The notes: generated from the sequence alone by a model not told the origin. A DNA stretch of 64,000 nucleotides from JADLHS01 sp020848635 (GCA_037044975.1 JBAOIL010000014.1:1-64000), one strand, 5' to 3'. Positions 25,475 through 34,950 are shown, counted from the first letter of the stretch. Numbers and translations: made by a program.

Positions 25475-28400
25475 TTAGGTCCAGAGCATGAGTGACAGCC
25501 GGATGATTTCGTCCAATTCCGCCTTGGTCTCGCCGCTGCCGAAGGTGAAGGTGCCCGTTAGATGTTTCCAATCTTCCAAGGGTAAACCGTAAAGCTCGCG
25601 GGCGATGAAGGCTTCTAGCGCGGCGCGTTCCTTCACGTCGCGCGGGTTTTTCAACAGCGTGGCGGCGAACTCGGCCAGCTTCTTTTTCTGCGCGGTGAAG
25701 AGTTCCGGCACGGGCAGCTCATACATGTAAAACATGTTGAGCGTCGCTGAGATTTTGCTGCGGATGTAATAATTCAACGTCAATGAATCCAGCAAACAAA
25801 GCACTGATCGTGCATCTTCGGGAGAGATCGGCTCTTGCGACAGCTTGCCAGCCTTGGTCAATCGGTAATTAGCCGGAATCAAGTAACTCACGGTATCGGA
25901 GAAATAGACCCCGGGAGAAAGCAAAGTAGCAATGATGGTGCGCTCGTCAGTGCTGCGGCCAATACGTCGGTAGCCCACGCGTTCAAAGTCGCAATCAAGC
26001 TGGAATTTCTTTGCGTTCCAAAGTTCGGCCAGAAACTTTTCAAACTCGTCCTTCTTGGTCGGAACTTTCTTGCCTTCGACCTTTTCCACTTCGCTTTCGC
26101 GGATGAATTGGCCGAGACGGTAAAGTTCCTTGCGAAGCAGTTCGGGACGAACTGCCTCGTCCTCGGCATGATAGAACCGCGCGGCAAAATTGTCGTCGAA
26201 CTGCTGGATCATCTTGCCTTCGTAAATCACGGACTCGCCCTTGCGCAGTTTGCGCGCTGGGTCTTTGAGGTAGAATTTCACGTCATCCGCCGGATGCAGT
26301 TCGCGGCGGAACTGGTAGCTAAGTTCACCAAGCAGTTTGTGCTCACCACGAATTCTACCGACCACGGCGTAGTCCTCTGGTGAAGGGAATTCCATCACGG
26401 AAATCATTTCCGGGGAGAAACGTCGCAGCATTTCGACGCTGTAACGAATCGGCGGAGCAAAAGCATCCTTTGGATCGTGCAGATAAAAACGCGCGTCGAA
26501 GGCGTGGTCTTTAGCCGTGGTTGCACCTTTGACGACCTTGAAAAATCCGAATTTGAAGCGGCTGTCCACATCCGGGAAGATTTGTTTGGTCTTCTCCTTC
26601 CCATCCTCAACCACCTTGTAGCCACGGTTTTCAAATGAGGTCAATTCGTCCAGCCGGTTTTCGGTGATGAACCAGCGGCGAAGATCGGAGCAACCTTCGT
26701 CGGTCTGGATGCTGGACGGAACGAGCAGCGAGAATTGCCCGCCGTGCCGAACCAGCGAAAGGTCACGCTCAATGAAGAGCTTGAAAAGATTCCAGTCGCC
26801 CGTGCCCTGCTTCTGGAAAGCTCGGCCAAAGTATTCCTTGTGCCGTTCGTAGTAATCCTCGTGCTCGCGCCAATTAGCGGCAAACTCCGGATTGTCCTTC
26901 AGTTCGTCATGGAACCACTTTTCAAACGTCGGGCCGTCCATGCCCATTTTGCTGAACTGCGGTTTGCCACGATAGAAACTGGCGGCAAATTCCTTGCGGA
27001 TGGGTTTGAATCCTTCCCACGGCGGATTGCCGATGATGCCGTCAAAACCAGCAGGCGTTTCACTCGTAGCAGCCGACGTGAGTCGGCTCTGACTTTTCTT
27101 CATGGCAGCAGACTCGGCGGCGGAAGAATGAGCGGACTCACGTCCGCTGCTACCAAATGATTTTGCCGAACCGTCTGCATGAAACCAGCAGGGCCAGAAG
27201 TGGAGCGCAAAGCCGCCGGGTTCACCGGGCAGATTCTCGGTCTGGAAATGTTCCACCAAACTGGCGCGGACTTTCTGGCGCAAGGCCAGCGCTTCATCCA
27301 GCGGCGCGTGCAGCATGGGATTGGCGATGTAGCGGGCGCGCAGTTCGGCGAGCTTCTTCAGTTCGGCCTGATGGTATTCGGCCAGCCACTTCGCCTGCTT
27401 CTCCAGTTCCACGTCCACCAGCGAGTCGGCGCAGTGGAAGTTGAGTTCGAGGTTGGGCAGGATTTTGACCACGTCGGTCTTGAGTTCGCGGTAGTTGTAA
27501 TCCGCCGGCGAGAGTTTGACGGCTTCCTTCCAGATGTTGGTTTTGGCGACTTCAAGCGCGCCCGGGTCTTTGTCTCCGCCGAAAATATGGCGCAGGAGAA
27601 TCTGGGCGATGAGGATGCGGCGGGTGTCGAAATTGTGACTGCGCCGGAACGCGAGGGCGGCCTCAACGTTGGGCGGCATTTCCGCCAGAAACATTTCGCC
27701 ATTCTCGGGCTTGAGGATTTTTTGAATCCACGCCACCGCCGTGTCAATGCGCTGGTATTGCCGCCAGAAGGCCCGCAGCACTTTGATGAGAAAGCCGCCC
27801 GAGCCGCACGCGGTGTCCGCCACGCGGATTTCGGCGAGTTGCGCCATGAGCTGGTCGGCGCGTTTGAAATTACATTTCTGACTGCCAACCGCCGCGCAGA
27901 TTTCATCCACGAGTTTTCCCGCCAGCGAATTCACCAGGGAATCGGCCATCGGCCCGGTGATGCCAGCGGGTGTGTAGTAAATGCCCTCGTCCTTGCGGTT
28001 GGACGCAAGAAACATCTCGTAGCTCTTGCCGAAGATGTCCTCGTCAATGCGCCGGTAGTTGTAGTGAACGATGCCGCGGCTGAAGGTTTCATCCCAGGAA
28101 TTGACACCGAGGACGAAGTTCAACTTCTCGCAAAAGCGCTGGAGGTTGGCCGGGTCTTTGTCGAGGCGTTTCCAGACACGGGCGGAGAAAATTTCCGTGT
28201 CATAGTATTCATCGAAGAAGTCCTCAAAACCTTCGAGGAACTTGGGAACGATGCGTTGCGCGCCCTTGGCTTCCCAGCGTTGGGTCTGGCGGATGTATTC
28301 GTCCTGCGTGAAGCGATAGGGAACGAGGCCGAAATCTTCGATGGTGCGGGCAAAAATGAGTTTGTTGATGAGGAGAATGATGGACTCGGCGGTGTCGGCG

Positions 28401-29038
28401 TCCGCCACCCATTTGACCTTGTCGAATTCGTTATACCAAATCTTCAGGTCCTCGAAGAACTGCTGCTCCAATTCCGGGCGCTCACAGGTGTCTTCCACGC
28501 GGCGCAAGGTGTCCAGCACACTGCGGGTTTCCCGACATCGGTTGAGAAAATCATCAAACGGCAGCGTGGCGAAGGGCTTTTCCTCAAAAAAGAAATCGCG
28601 GGCGCAAAAGAACCAGGCCGTGCGGAGGTCGGTGAGAATCAGATACTCATGATCGCGCAGATATTTTTTGACCTGCACAACATGGTGCTTGGGGTTGGCG
28701 TCTTTGCGCCAGAGTGCGTCCGGGCCGGCGCGTTGAAAGAGCGGTTTGAGTTCCAGCGGCAGCGGATCGCCCAAACGCTCCGGCACCATGAAATCCACGA
28801 AGCCTTCCGTGACGCCGACCTGCCGCGTTGGCTGAACCCCCAGGACATCCTTCCAAAGGGCGGTGAAGAGGTCTTCGGCCGCCGTTTCGGGCTTGGCCCC
28901 ATTTTTCAGGTCCAGCGCATACTTGTGAATGGGCGCATAGTCCGAGACCGGCTTTGCATCCGGCGCCAGCGGGAGAAACTCGATGCGCTCGCGGTCGGTA
29001 AACTGCTTAAGGCTCTTAAGTATGGTCTCGGGATTCAC
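25475..29038 (-). CDS. Type IIG-like restriction-modification enzyme (N6-adenine methylase)
   Basis: This is a single chain of about 1187 residues. The start may be GTG at 29038 (MNPETILKSL) or a TTG at 29107. The N-terminal region may hold the nuclease and helical parts. The methylase core has motif I in RVADTACGSGGFLIKVLRAF and motif IV GIIGNPPWEGF (NPPW), typical of N6-adenine enzymes. The C-terminal region is probably the target recognition domain. Such enzymes methylate and cut near one asymmetric site. No separate R or S gene is adjacent. A REP-doublet inserted in frame at 27066-27153 adds about 30 residues (SGRESAHSSAAESAAMKKSQ) between motifs I and IV. Confidence 0.85.
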   Translation of the reverse strand: MNPETILKSLKQFTDRERIEFLPLAPDAKPVSDYAPIHKYALDLKNGAKPETAAEDLFTALWKDVLGVQPTRQVGVTEGFVDFMVPERLGDPLPLELKPLFQRAGPDALWRKDANPKHHVVQVKKYLRDHEYLILTDLRTAWFFCARDFFFEEKPFATLPFDDFLNRCRETRSVLDTLRRVEDTCERPELEQQFFEDLKIWYNEFDKVKWVADADTAESIILLINKLIFARTIEDFGLVPYRFTQDEYIRQTQRWEAKGAQRIVPKFLEGFEDFFDEYYDTEIFSARVWKRLDKDPANLQRFCEKLNFVLGVNSWDETFSRGIVHYNYRRIDEDIFGKSYEMFLASNRKDEGIYYTPAGITGPMADSLVNSLAGKLVDEICAAVGSQKCNFKRADQLMAQLAEIRVADTACGSGGFLIKVLRAFWRQYQRIDTAVAWIQKILKPENGEMFLAEMPPNVEAALAFRRSHNFDTRRILIAQILLRHIFGGDKDPGALEVAKTNIWKEAVKLSPADYNYRELKTDVVKILPNLELNFHCADSLVDVELEKQAKWLAEYHQAELKKLAELRARYIANPMLHAPLDEALALRQKVRASLVEHFQTENLPGEPGGFALHFWPCWFHADGSAKSFGSSGRESAHSSAAESAAMKKSQSRLTSAATSETPAGFDGIIGNPPWEGFKPIRKEFAASFYRGKPQFSKMGMDGPTFEKWFHDELKDNPEFAANWREHEDYYERHKEYFGRAFQKQGTGDWNLFKLFIERDLSLVRHGGQFSLLVPSSIQTDEGCSDLRRWFITENRLDELTSFENRGYKVVEDGKEKTKQIFPDVDSRFKFGFFKVVKGATTAKDHAFDARFYLHDPKDAFAPPIRYSVEMLRRFSPEMISVMEFPSPEDYAVVGRIRGEHKLLGELSYQFRRELHPADDVKFYLKDPARKLRKGESVIYEGKMIQQFDDNFAARFYHAEDEAVRPELLRKELYRLGQFIRESEVEKVEGKKVPTKKDEFEKFLAELWNAKKFQLDCDFERVGYRRIGRSTDERTIIATLLSPGVYFSDTVSYLIPANYRLTKAGKLSQEPISPEDARSVLCLLDSLTLNYYIRSKISATLNMFYMYELPVPELFTAQKKKLAEFAATLLKNPRDVKERAALEAFIARELYGLPLEDWKHLTGTFTFGSGETKAELDEIIRLSLMLWT
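27066..27153. repeat. REP doublet (REPIN-like) inserted inside the R-M gene
   Basis: Two 24-base arms face each other, the left at 27066-27089 and the right at 27130-27153, both with a GTAGCAG head. Each arm is itself a perfect hairpin: GCCGAC-GTGA-GTCGGC on the left and GCGGAC-TCAC-GTCCGC on the right. The arms differ only at the two positions that pair with each other in the stem, a compensatory change. A GTAG tetranucleotide before a hairpin is the known signature of REP sequences moved by RAYT transposases. The whole element is translated in frame. Confidence 0.75.
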
Positions 29039-29116
29039 GGGTGATATCCGACCACCATGATTCGCGGTAGCGGTGAACCAATTCAAGAACAGATTGGCTG
29101 CCGGCAAACATTGGGA

Positions 29117-29266
29117 TCAGAGTGTGGCGGGCGATTTCGCACAGGCTGACACATTGAAGGCTTGCAAGCGCCAGTCGCGGAAGATTTGCGCCTGCCCCTT
29201 TTCATCGCCGGAGATGTGCTTCCCGCACCACGCGACGAAATCCTGAAGTTTTTCCCAGCTCGGCAT
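29117..29266 (-). pseudogene. N-terminal remnant of a second (MmeI-like) R-M gene
   Basis: The 49-residue frame starts MPSWEKLQDFVAWCGKHISG then DEKGQAQIF, which I recognise as the N-terminus of large MmeI/DUF-type DNA methylase-nucleases. The sequence then diverges (RDWRLQAFNVS...) and stops where the family would run on for hundreds of residues. It lies directly upstream of the intact R-M gene, so replacement or recombination between R-M genes is likely. Confidence 0.55.
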
Positions 29267-29379
29267 GGCGGGAGGCTAGGGAAACGCCGGGACTGGGGTC
29301 AACGCACCAGCGCAAACCACCGACAATTTTTGGCAAGCCACCGTTAGCGGGCGGCCGGGATTTCCGGAAGACTGGGCGC

Positions 29380-30189
29380 ATGAAAATGAAACGTGGTTTC
29401 ACTTTGATCGAACTCCTGGTGGTCATCGCCATCATTGCCATTCTGGCCGCCATGCTGTTGCCCGCGCTGGCCAAGGCCAAGCAGAAGGCCCAGCGCATCA
29501 CCTGTGTCGGCAATATGCGCCAGTGGGGGCTGGCCCAGGCGATGTATCTGGACGACAACCATCAGGTTTTTCCGAACGCGCGGATTCCCAAGGGCGTGCC
29601 GGGCACGCCGGGGAGCTACAGCGCCGACAATATGCTGTGGACGGATCTCGCTTCGTTTGCCGCCGCCGGTTCGGGTGACATTGGCTGGTTCAACGGCCTG
29701 CCGCCCTACGTGGCCGCCAAGCGATTGTGCGACTACGCGAACAATCCGGCGGACTGGGTTAATCAGCGGACCATCTTCACGTGCCCGACTTCTTCCGCCC
29801 GGCCGGACGAGCGCGACCCGCTGGTGAACGTGATGTTTCATTACGCGATCAACCCCAGCGGCAACCGGGGCTTGACCGCCGGCTACGGCACCAATTTCAG
29901 CCTCGCGATGATCAAGAGCCCGTCGGCCTTTGTCTGTTATACCGAGGTGCGCACCCATTCCTCGGAGCTGCCGTTCTATGGGAGCGACCCGACGAAAAAC
30001 CTCGGCTCGTCGCACGCAAACACCTCCAAATTCTCGTCGCGGCACAACGCCGGCGCCAACCTCACCTTTGCCGACGGTCACACCGCCTGGTTCAAATACA
30101 GTTCCGTCTGTTCCAATGCCGTAACCAAGGCCGCCGACCCCGGCAACCCAGCCATCCAATGGGCCTACGACGGCACACCGGTGCCGTAA
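29380..30189 (+). CDS. Prepilin-type protein with H-X9-DG C-terminus
   Basis: This 269-residue protein has a type IV prepilin signal, KRGFTLIELLVVIAIIAILA, with cleavage after G and E at +5. The soluble part contains CVGNMRQWGLAQAMYLDDN. It ends with RHNAGANLTFADGHTAWFKY, an H-X9-DG motif typical of the large family of pseudopilin-like proteins in Verrucomicrobiota, Lentisphaerae and Planctomycetes. It is probably exported by a type II/IV-like system. The function is unknown and dozens of paralogues per genome are usual. Confidence 0.88.
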   Translation: MKMKRGFTLIELLVVIAIIAILAAMLLPALAKAKQKAQRITCVGNMRQWGLAQAMYLDDNHQVFPNARIPKGVPGTPGSYSADNMLWTDLASFAAAGSGDIGWFNGLPPYVAAKRLCDYANNPADWVNQRTIFTCPTSSARPDERDPLVNVMFHYAINPSGNRGLTAGYGTNFSLAMIKSPSAFVCYTEVRTHSSELPFYGSDPTKNLGSSHANTSKFSSRHNAGANLTFADGHTAWFKYSSVCSNAVTKAADPGNPAIQWAYDGTPVP

Positions 30190-30271
30190 ACTTTTCCCCG
30201 AAACTCGCAAGCTAACCTCCCCGGCCAAAGCCAGCGCCTGTTGCTTTGCGCTCCGGTCAAACCTGCTGCCG

Positions 30272-31522
30272 ATGCGTTTCCGACAACTTATCTTTTGGCT
30301 GCATCTCCTTGCCGGAGTTATTGCTGGCATCGTGATCTTCATCATGTCCGCGACCGGGGTCGTCCTCGCCTTTGAAAAGGAAATCATCGCCTGGGCGGAG
30401 CGCGATATTCGCAACGTCACCGCGCCCACCGGCGCGCGGCGGCTCGACCTCGACGATTTATTGCAGCGATTGCGCGCGGCACGCCCCGGCGGACGTCCCG
30501 CAACCATCACCCTGGACGCGGCCCCGAACACCGCGGTGCTGGTCAGCTATGGCCGAACCAACACATTTTACCTTGATCCCTATTCGGGCGCGGTTCGCGA
30601 CCAAGGCGCGAAGGGTATTCGGGCGTTCATGCAAACGATGATCGAATGGCATCGTTTTCTCGGCGGCAACCCCGAACGTCGGGCCCTCGGCAAAGCCGTC
30701 ACCGGCGCCGGCAATGCCGTCTTCCTGTTCCTCGCGGCGAGCGGACTGTATCTCTGGTGGCCGCGGCAATGGACCAAGGCCGCGCTGCGCGCGGTCGGTT
30801 TGATGAATTTCCAACTCCGCGGCAAGGCGCGCGATTGGAACTGGCACCACGCCGTTGGCCTCTGGTGCGCGCCCGTCCTCATCGTGCTCACCGCAACAGC
30901 GCTGCCCATTTCCTATCGTTGGGCGGGTGACTTGATTTACCAACTCACCGGCTCGACTCCGCCCGCTCAAGGCGCTGGGCCCGGCGGCGGAGACGCCGCG
31001 CTGGAAGTTCCCACGCCGCCCGCCGACGCAAAGCCTTTGGGCATGGAAGCGCTGTTCACGGCGGCGCAAAAGGAGTTTCCGCAATGGCAGCAGATTTCCT
31101 ATCGCAACGGCGCAGCGGGCGGCCGGGGCGGGCGCCGTGAGGCACCTCGTTCGGCCACCGAAGCGGATACCAATTCAACACCCTCGATTCCGAATGGCAG
31201 CGGGAAGCGCGCGCAGCGCGGCAACCGCCTTCCGCAAGTCGTCACCTTTACCGTGTTGGAGCAGGGCCAATGGCCACTCTTCGCCACCACCCAACTTACC
31301 CTTGACCCGTTCACGGGGGCCGTCCTGCGGAAAGAGCGTTTCAGCGATTACAACCTCGGACGGCAGGTCCGCTCTTGGACGCGGTTTCTGCATACGGGCG
31401 AAGCGTTGGGAATTGCGGGCAAGGCCCTGGCTTCCATGGCCGCAGCGGGTGCGGTGCTGCTGGTTTGGACGGGCTTCGCACTTGCCTGGCGGCGGTTCCT
31501 TTTCCGCAACGGTAAAGCTTGA
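30272..31522 (+). CDS. PepSY-associated membrane protein
   Basis: This 416-residue protein begins FRQLIFWLHLLAGVIAGIVI, the PepSY_TM start with a conserved His in the first span. A PepSY-like loop and further membrane segments follow (NAVFLFLAASGLYLWWPR, VGLWCAPVLIVLTATALP and a final span near residues 385-405). Family members are inner-membrane proteins linked to iron or siderophore reduction. It is followed 121 bp later by an ABC exporter pair, but no TonB receptor is nearby. The insert rich in Gly/Ala between residues 225 and 310 is variable in the family. Confidence 0.82.
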   Translation: MRFRQLIFWLHLLAGVIAGIVIFIMSATGVVLAFEKEIIAWAERDIRNVTAPTGARRLDLDDLLQRLRAARPGGRPATITLDAAPNTAVLVSYGRTNTFYLDPYSGAVRDQGAKGIRAFMQTMIEWHRFLGGNPERRALGKAVTGAGNAVFLFLAASGLYLWWPRQWTKAALRAVGLMNFQLRGKARDWNWHHAVGLWCAPVLIVLTATALPISYRWAGDLIYQLTGSTPPAQGAGPGGGDAALEVPTPPADAKPLGMEALFTAAQKEFPQWQQISYRNGAAGGRGGRREAPRSATEADTNSTPSIPNGSGKRAQRGNRLPQVVTFTVLEQGQWPLFATTQLTLDPFTGAVLRKERFSDYNLGRQVRSWTRFLHTGEALGIAGKALASMAAAGAVLLVWTGFALAWRRFLFRNGKA

Positions 31523-31643
31523 AGGCGTCCGCAGGCACCACGGGATTGGTGGTGAAGTCGGAATTGCTCCCGCGCCGGGCCCAAAGTCTTTGCCATTGCT
31601 CCGGTCGGTTGCGCGCCTTAGCCTCCGCCGCTAATAACGCTGC

Positions 31644-32405
31644 ATGAGTGTCGCCCTTGAAACCACCAATCTGACCCGCGACTTCGGCACCTTCCGCGCG
31701 GTGAACCAACTCTCGCTCCGCGTCCCGGCGGGTTGTTTCTACGGTTTTCTGGGGCCGAACGGCGCGGGCAAATCCACCACCATCAAGATGCTCACCGGCC
31801 TGCTGGCGCCCAGCGGCGGCAGCGTCCGCGTGCTCGGCGAGGACATCAGCGATCCGGATCGCGCGCTCGCCGTCAAACGCCGCGTCGGCGTCGTGCCGGA
31901 GAATCTCGCCTTGTTCGACAACCTGACCGCGCGCGAATATCTCACGTTCGTCGGCCGCATGTATCTCCTGCCCCCGGCGACGGTGGAGGCCCGCCGCGAA
32001 GAATTGCTGGCAATGATGGATCTGGCGAAGGAGGAAAAGAAACTCACGCTGGAGTTTTCCCACGGCATGAAGAAGAAGCTGGCCCTGGCGGCCGCGCTGA
32101 TTCCCAATCCGGAATTGTTGTTCCTCGACGAACCGTTCGAGGGCGTGGACGCGGTGGCCTCGCGGGTGTTGCGCGACACGCTCAAGCAATGCGTCCACCG
32201 GGGCGCGACGGTCTTTCTCACCTCGCACGTGCTCGAGATCGTGGAGAAACTTTGCACGGACGTGGGCATCATCGCCCAAGGGAAAATGGTGCATCAGGGC
32301 ACGATGGCGGAATTGCGCCGGGACGGCTCGCTGGAGGACAAATTCCTCGCGGTCGTGGGCGATGATTCGCAAGAGCGGCAGAAGTTGAGCTGGCTGGAGG
32401 CGTGA
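31644..32405 (+). CDS. ABC transporter ATP-binding protein
   Basis: This 253-residue ATPase has Walker A GPNGAGKST at about residue 40. The signature region FSHGMKKKLALAAAL is a degenerate LSGGQ typical of ABC-2 exporter subunits. Walker B is ELLFLDEP, followed by a switch His in LTSHVLEIVE. It powers export together with the permease that follows directly at 32406, where the stop TGA is adjacent to the next start. The substrate is unknown. Confidence 0.9.
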   Translation: MSVALETTNLTRDFGTFRAVNQLSLRVPAGCFYGFLGPNGAGKSTTIKMLTGLLAPSGGSVRVLGEDISDPDRALAVKRRVGVVPENLALFDNLTAREYLTFVGRMYLLPPATVEARREELLAMMDLAKEEKKLTLEFSHGMKKKLALAAALIPNPELLFLDEPFEGVDAVASRVLRDTLKQCVHRGATVFLTSHVLEIVEKLCTDVGIIAQGKMVHQGTMAELRRDGSLEDKFLAVVGDDSQERQKLSWLEA

Positions 32406-34169
32406 TTGAACCGGGAACAACTCAAGACCATCCTGTGGCTGCGCTGGCGGCTCACGCGCAATCAGTGGCAGCGCGCCGGCGGATTCGGCGCCGTGCTGGC
32501 GGTCATCGTTGCGGTGGGTGCGGTGGGGTTGGGCGGCATCAGCTTCGTCGGCGGTTTGCTCGGCGCGGCCCTGGGGTTGGGCGCAGCGAAACCCGAGGTC
32601 GTGATGGGCATCTGGTTCGGCGTCACCGTGGCGTTTCTGTTTTTCTGGCTGATCGGATTGCTCGCGGAACTCCAGCGCGCGGAGACGATTGACTTGCAGC
32701 GGCTCATGCATCTGCCGGTGGCGCTCGGGCAGATGTTCGTCATTAATTACGTCGCGTCGCATTTCGCGCTGAGCCTCATCCTGATGGTGCCGGCGATGAC
32801 CGGGCTGGCCCTCGGGCTGACGTTTTCCCGCGGTCCGGCGATGCTGCTGCTTCTGCCGCTGGCCTGGAGCATGGTCTTCATGATTACCGCGTGGACCTAC
32901 TGCCTGCGGGGCTGGCTGGCGGCGATGATGAGCAACCCGCGCCGCCGCCGCGCCATCATCATGGGCATCACCCTCGGGTTCATCCTGATCTTCCAGGTGC
33001 CGAATCTTTACTTCAATGTGTTGGGTGGCCGCCAGCGATTCGAACGGCCGAAAAACGCAACGCCGGAGACGGAACAACGCAACCGCGCCACGCGCCAGAC
33101 GGCGGACCAAGCAACCTTCAGCCAATTGATCGCGGTGCAAAAATTCATCCCGCCGCTCTGGCTGCCGTACGGCGCCCTGGGCCTGGCCGAGCATCGGCTG
33201 GCGCCCGCGCTCCTCGGAGCCTTCGGCTGCTTCGGCCTCGGCGTCGTCGGCCTGCGGCGGGCGTATCGCACCACGGTAAAATTTTATCAGGGCGAAACCG
33301 GGGGCCAGGCCGGGGTTGTTCGCGGGGCGCCGCCGGCCCCGACCGCAACCGCGGCGTCCGCCAAGGCGAGGAAGACCCTGCTGGAGCTTCGCCTGCCGTT
33401 CGTGCCCGAGCAGGCCGCCGCCGTGGCGCTCGGCACTTTCCGTTCCATGCTCCGCGCGCCGGAGGTGAAGCTGGCCTGGGGCACTGCGTTCCTCGTGACG
33501 GTGCTCGTGGGCGCTTCGCTACTGTTTCGCACCGCCCCAACCATCCCGCCCGCGGCCAAGCCTTTTATCGTCACGGGCGCCATGACCTTTTCGCTCTTCA
33601 TGCTGGTGCAGTTTCTCGCGAACCAGTTTGGCTTCGACCGGCAGGGTTTTCGCGCCTTCGTGCTGGCCCCGGTGGACCGCCGGCTCCTTCTGCTCGGAAA
33701 AAATCTGGCGACCTGGCCGGTGGGGGCCACGTTCGGGCTGTTGCTGCTGACGACGATTTCCATCTGGCTGCGGCTTCCGCCATCGGCCGCCCTGGCGGCC
33801 GTCTTTCAACTCGCAACCTTGCTGCTGGTCGGGAGCCTGGCCGGCAATCTCCTTTCCATTCTCGTGCCTTTTCGCATCGCGGCCGGCTCGATGAAGCCGA
33901 CCAAGATGCCGGCGCTGGCGATGCTGACGATGGTGCTGTGCCAGTTCCTCTTTCCAATGGTTATGGTGCCCGTATTCGTGCCCCCGCTGCTGGAGTGGCT
34001 CTGGCAACTGGCCGGTTGGCCGGTCTGGGTCCCGGTAAATCTCATCCTCTCCGCGCTGCTTGCCACGCTGACCGCCCTGCTCTACTGGCAAACCCTGGCC
34101 CCGCTTGGCCGCCTGCTGCAGCGGCGGGAAATCAAGATTCTCAACACCGTGACCGCGGAACAGGAGTAA
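32406..34169 (+). CDS. ABC-2-type transporter permease
   Basis: This 587-residue protein has around twelve hydrophobic segments in two halves separated by a soluble region with NATPETEQRNRATRQTADQA. The start is a TTG immediately after the upstream ATPase stop, so the genes form one operon. Proteins of this size and layout are the membrane partner of single ABC ATPases that export small molecules. I see no clue to the substrate. Confidence 0.8.
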   Translation: MNREQLKTILWLRWRLTRNQWQRAGGFGAVLAVIVAVGAVGLGGISFVGGLLGAALGLGAAKPEVVMGIWFGVTVAFLFFWLIGLLAELQRAETIDLQRLMHLPVALGQMFVINYVASHFALSLILMVPAMTGLALGLTFSRGPAMLLLLPLAWSMVFMITAWTYCLRGWLAAMMSNPRRRRAIIMGITLGFILIFQVPNLYFNVLGGRQRFERPKNATPETEQRNRATRQTADQATFSQLIAVQKFIPPLWLPYGALGLAEHRLAPALLGAFGCFGLGVVGLRRAYRTTVKFYQGETGGQAGVVRGAPPAPTATAASAKARKTLLELRLPFVPEQAAAVALGTFRSMLRAPEVKLAWGTAFLVTVLVGASLLFRTAPTIPPAAKPFIVTGAMTFSLFMLVQFLANQFGFDRQGFRAFVLAPVDRRLLLLGKNLATWPVGATFGLLLLTTISIWLRLPPSAALAAVFQLATLLLVGSLAGNLLSILVPFRIAAGSMKPTKMPALAMLTMVLCQFLFPMVMVPVFVPPLLEWLWQLAGWPVWVPVNLILSALLATLTALLYWQTLAPLGRLLQRREIKILNTVTAEQE

Positions 34170-34175
34170 ACGCTG

Positions 34176-34190
34176 GCGCCCGGCGGGCGC
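34176..34190 (+). terminator. Stem-loop after the ABC operon
   Basis: GCGCCC-GGC-GGGCGC is a perfect 6-bp stem six bases after the permease stop. No T-run follows, so termination efficiency is doubtful. Confidence 0.3.
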
Positions 34191-34280
34191 GGCCCGACAA
34201 AGGTGCTTGCGGTCGGCCAACCTCCAGGCCTAGCGTGCGGCGTGCAACCCACGGTTCGCTGCCGTGCGGGCGCATTCCCA

Positions 34281-34686
34281 ATGTCAGCTCATCCCAAGAA
34301 ACCATTGCTCCCCCGGCGGGTTTTCGCGCTGCGGGTGCTGCGCAGTCTGGCGCTTGCCCTCGGCATCATCAGCCTTTCCCTCGCCCTGGGAATTCTCGGC
34401 TACCACTATTGCGCGGGCCTTGCCTGGGTGGACGCGCTCCTGAATGCTTCAATGATCCTGACCGGCATGGGGCCGGTGAACGAACTGACCTACGGTCGCC
34501 GGCAAGCTGTTTGCCTCCGGCTATGCCCTGTTCAGCGGGGTCGTTTTCATCACCTCGGTGGCCGTGCTGCTCGCGCCCGTGGTGAACCGTTTCCTCCATA
34601 AATTCCATTTGGAGTTTGAAAATCCCGCCACCGAACCGAACGAGCGCGACCCGGAACCGGGAGGAAAACCGAAGCGACCGGACTAA
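34281..34686 (+). CDS. Small two-span membrane protein (one frame break)
   Basis: The start is the ATG at 34281 (MSAHPKKPLLPRRVF). The first part has a membrane span (ALALGIISLSLALGILGYHY) and NASMILTGMGPVNELT. A single-base change near 34497 is needed to continue in frame as GKLFASGYALFSGVVFITSV, a second span, and a charged tail HKFHLEFENPATEPNERDPE. The joined protein of about 135 residues resembles small conserved membrane proteins with a potassium-channel-like LTGMGP turn. The function is unknown. Confidence 0.6.
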
Positions 34687-34881
34687 CCGGTTGGCCCTCC
34701 CGCGAAGCACCTGATCCCGGCACCGGCGCGGAAAATCCATCCCGACGCGTTCGAAACGCCGCAAATCCCGCCCTGCCCGGGAATTGGATTCAGCGACCAG
34801 GGCGAACGCCTGCGGGTACAATCCGGCCAGATTCGCCAATTGGTCTTCCCGGTTCTGCGTTTGGATTTCTGAATGTGTCAT
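34369..34881 (-). CDS. Small hypothetical protein with the palindromic promoter; 3' end uncertain
   Basis: The frame opens at the ATG at 34881, 33 nt after a copy of the palindromic promoter element. Only the first 45-50 residues look like real protein: MTHSEIQTQNREDQLANLAG, then YPQAFALVAESN and GRDLRRFERVG. The rest is Arg-rich and antisense to the membrane protein gene at 34281-34686, so the true stop is probably near 34690 after a frame change. I do not recognise a family. Confidence 0.35.
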   Translation of the reverse strand: MTHSEIQTQNREDQLANLAGLYPQAFALVAESNSRAGRDLRRFERVGMDFPRRCRDQVLRGRANRLVRSLRFSSRFRVALVRFGGGIFKLQMEFMEETVHHGREQHGHRGDENDPAEQGIAGGKQLAGDRRSVRSPAPCRSGSLKHSGARPPRQGPRNSGSREFPGRGKG

Positions 34882-34914
34882 CGCTCGTAGTTTGCGCGCC
34901 GGCCAATGCGCCGT

Positions 34915-34930
34915 CTATGGGGTGATCCCC
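34915..34930 (-). promoter_or_regulatory. Palindromic promoter element upstream of the 34881 ORF
   Basis: On the minus strand it reads GGGGATCACCCCATAG, with the conserved ACCCCATAG core. AAACTA follows about 21 nt later and the ATG after 33 nt. Confidence 0.5.
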
Positions 34931-34950
34931 CACCGTTGCCGCCGCCCGCG

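Noticed and set aside
27179..29044. Long plus-strand frame inside the R-M gene
   Set aside because: It is antisense to conserved methylase sequence and has no recognisable domain.
31341..33194. Long minus-strand frame across the ABC genes
   Set aside because: The ABC ATPase and permease on the plus strand are unambiguous.
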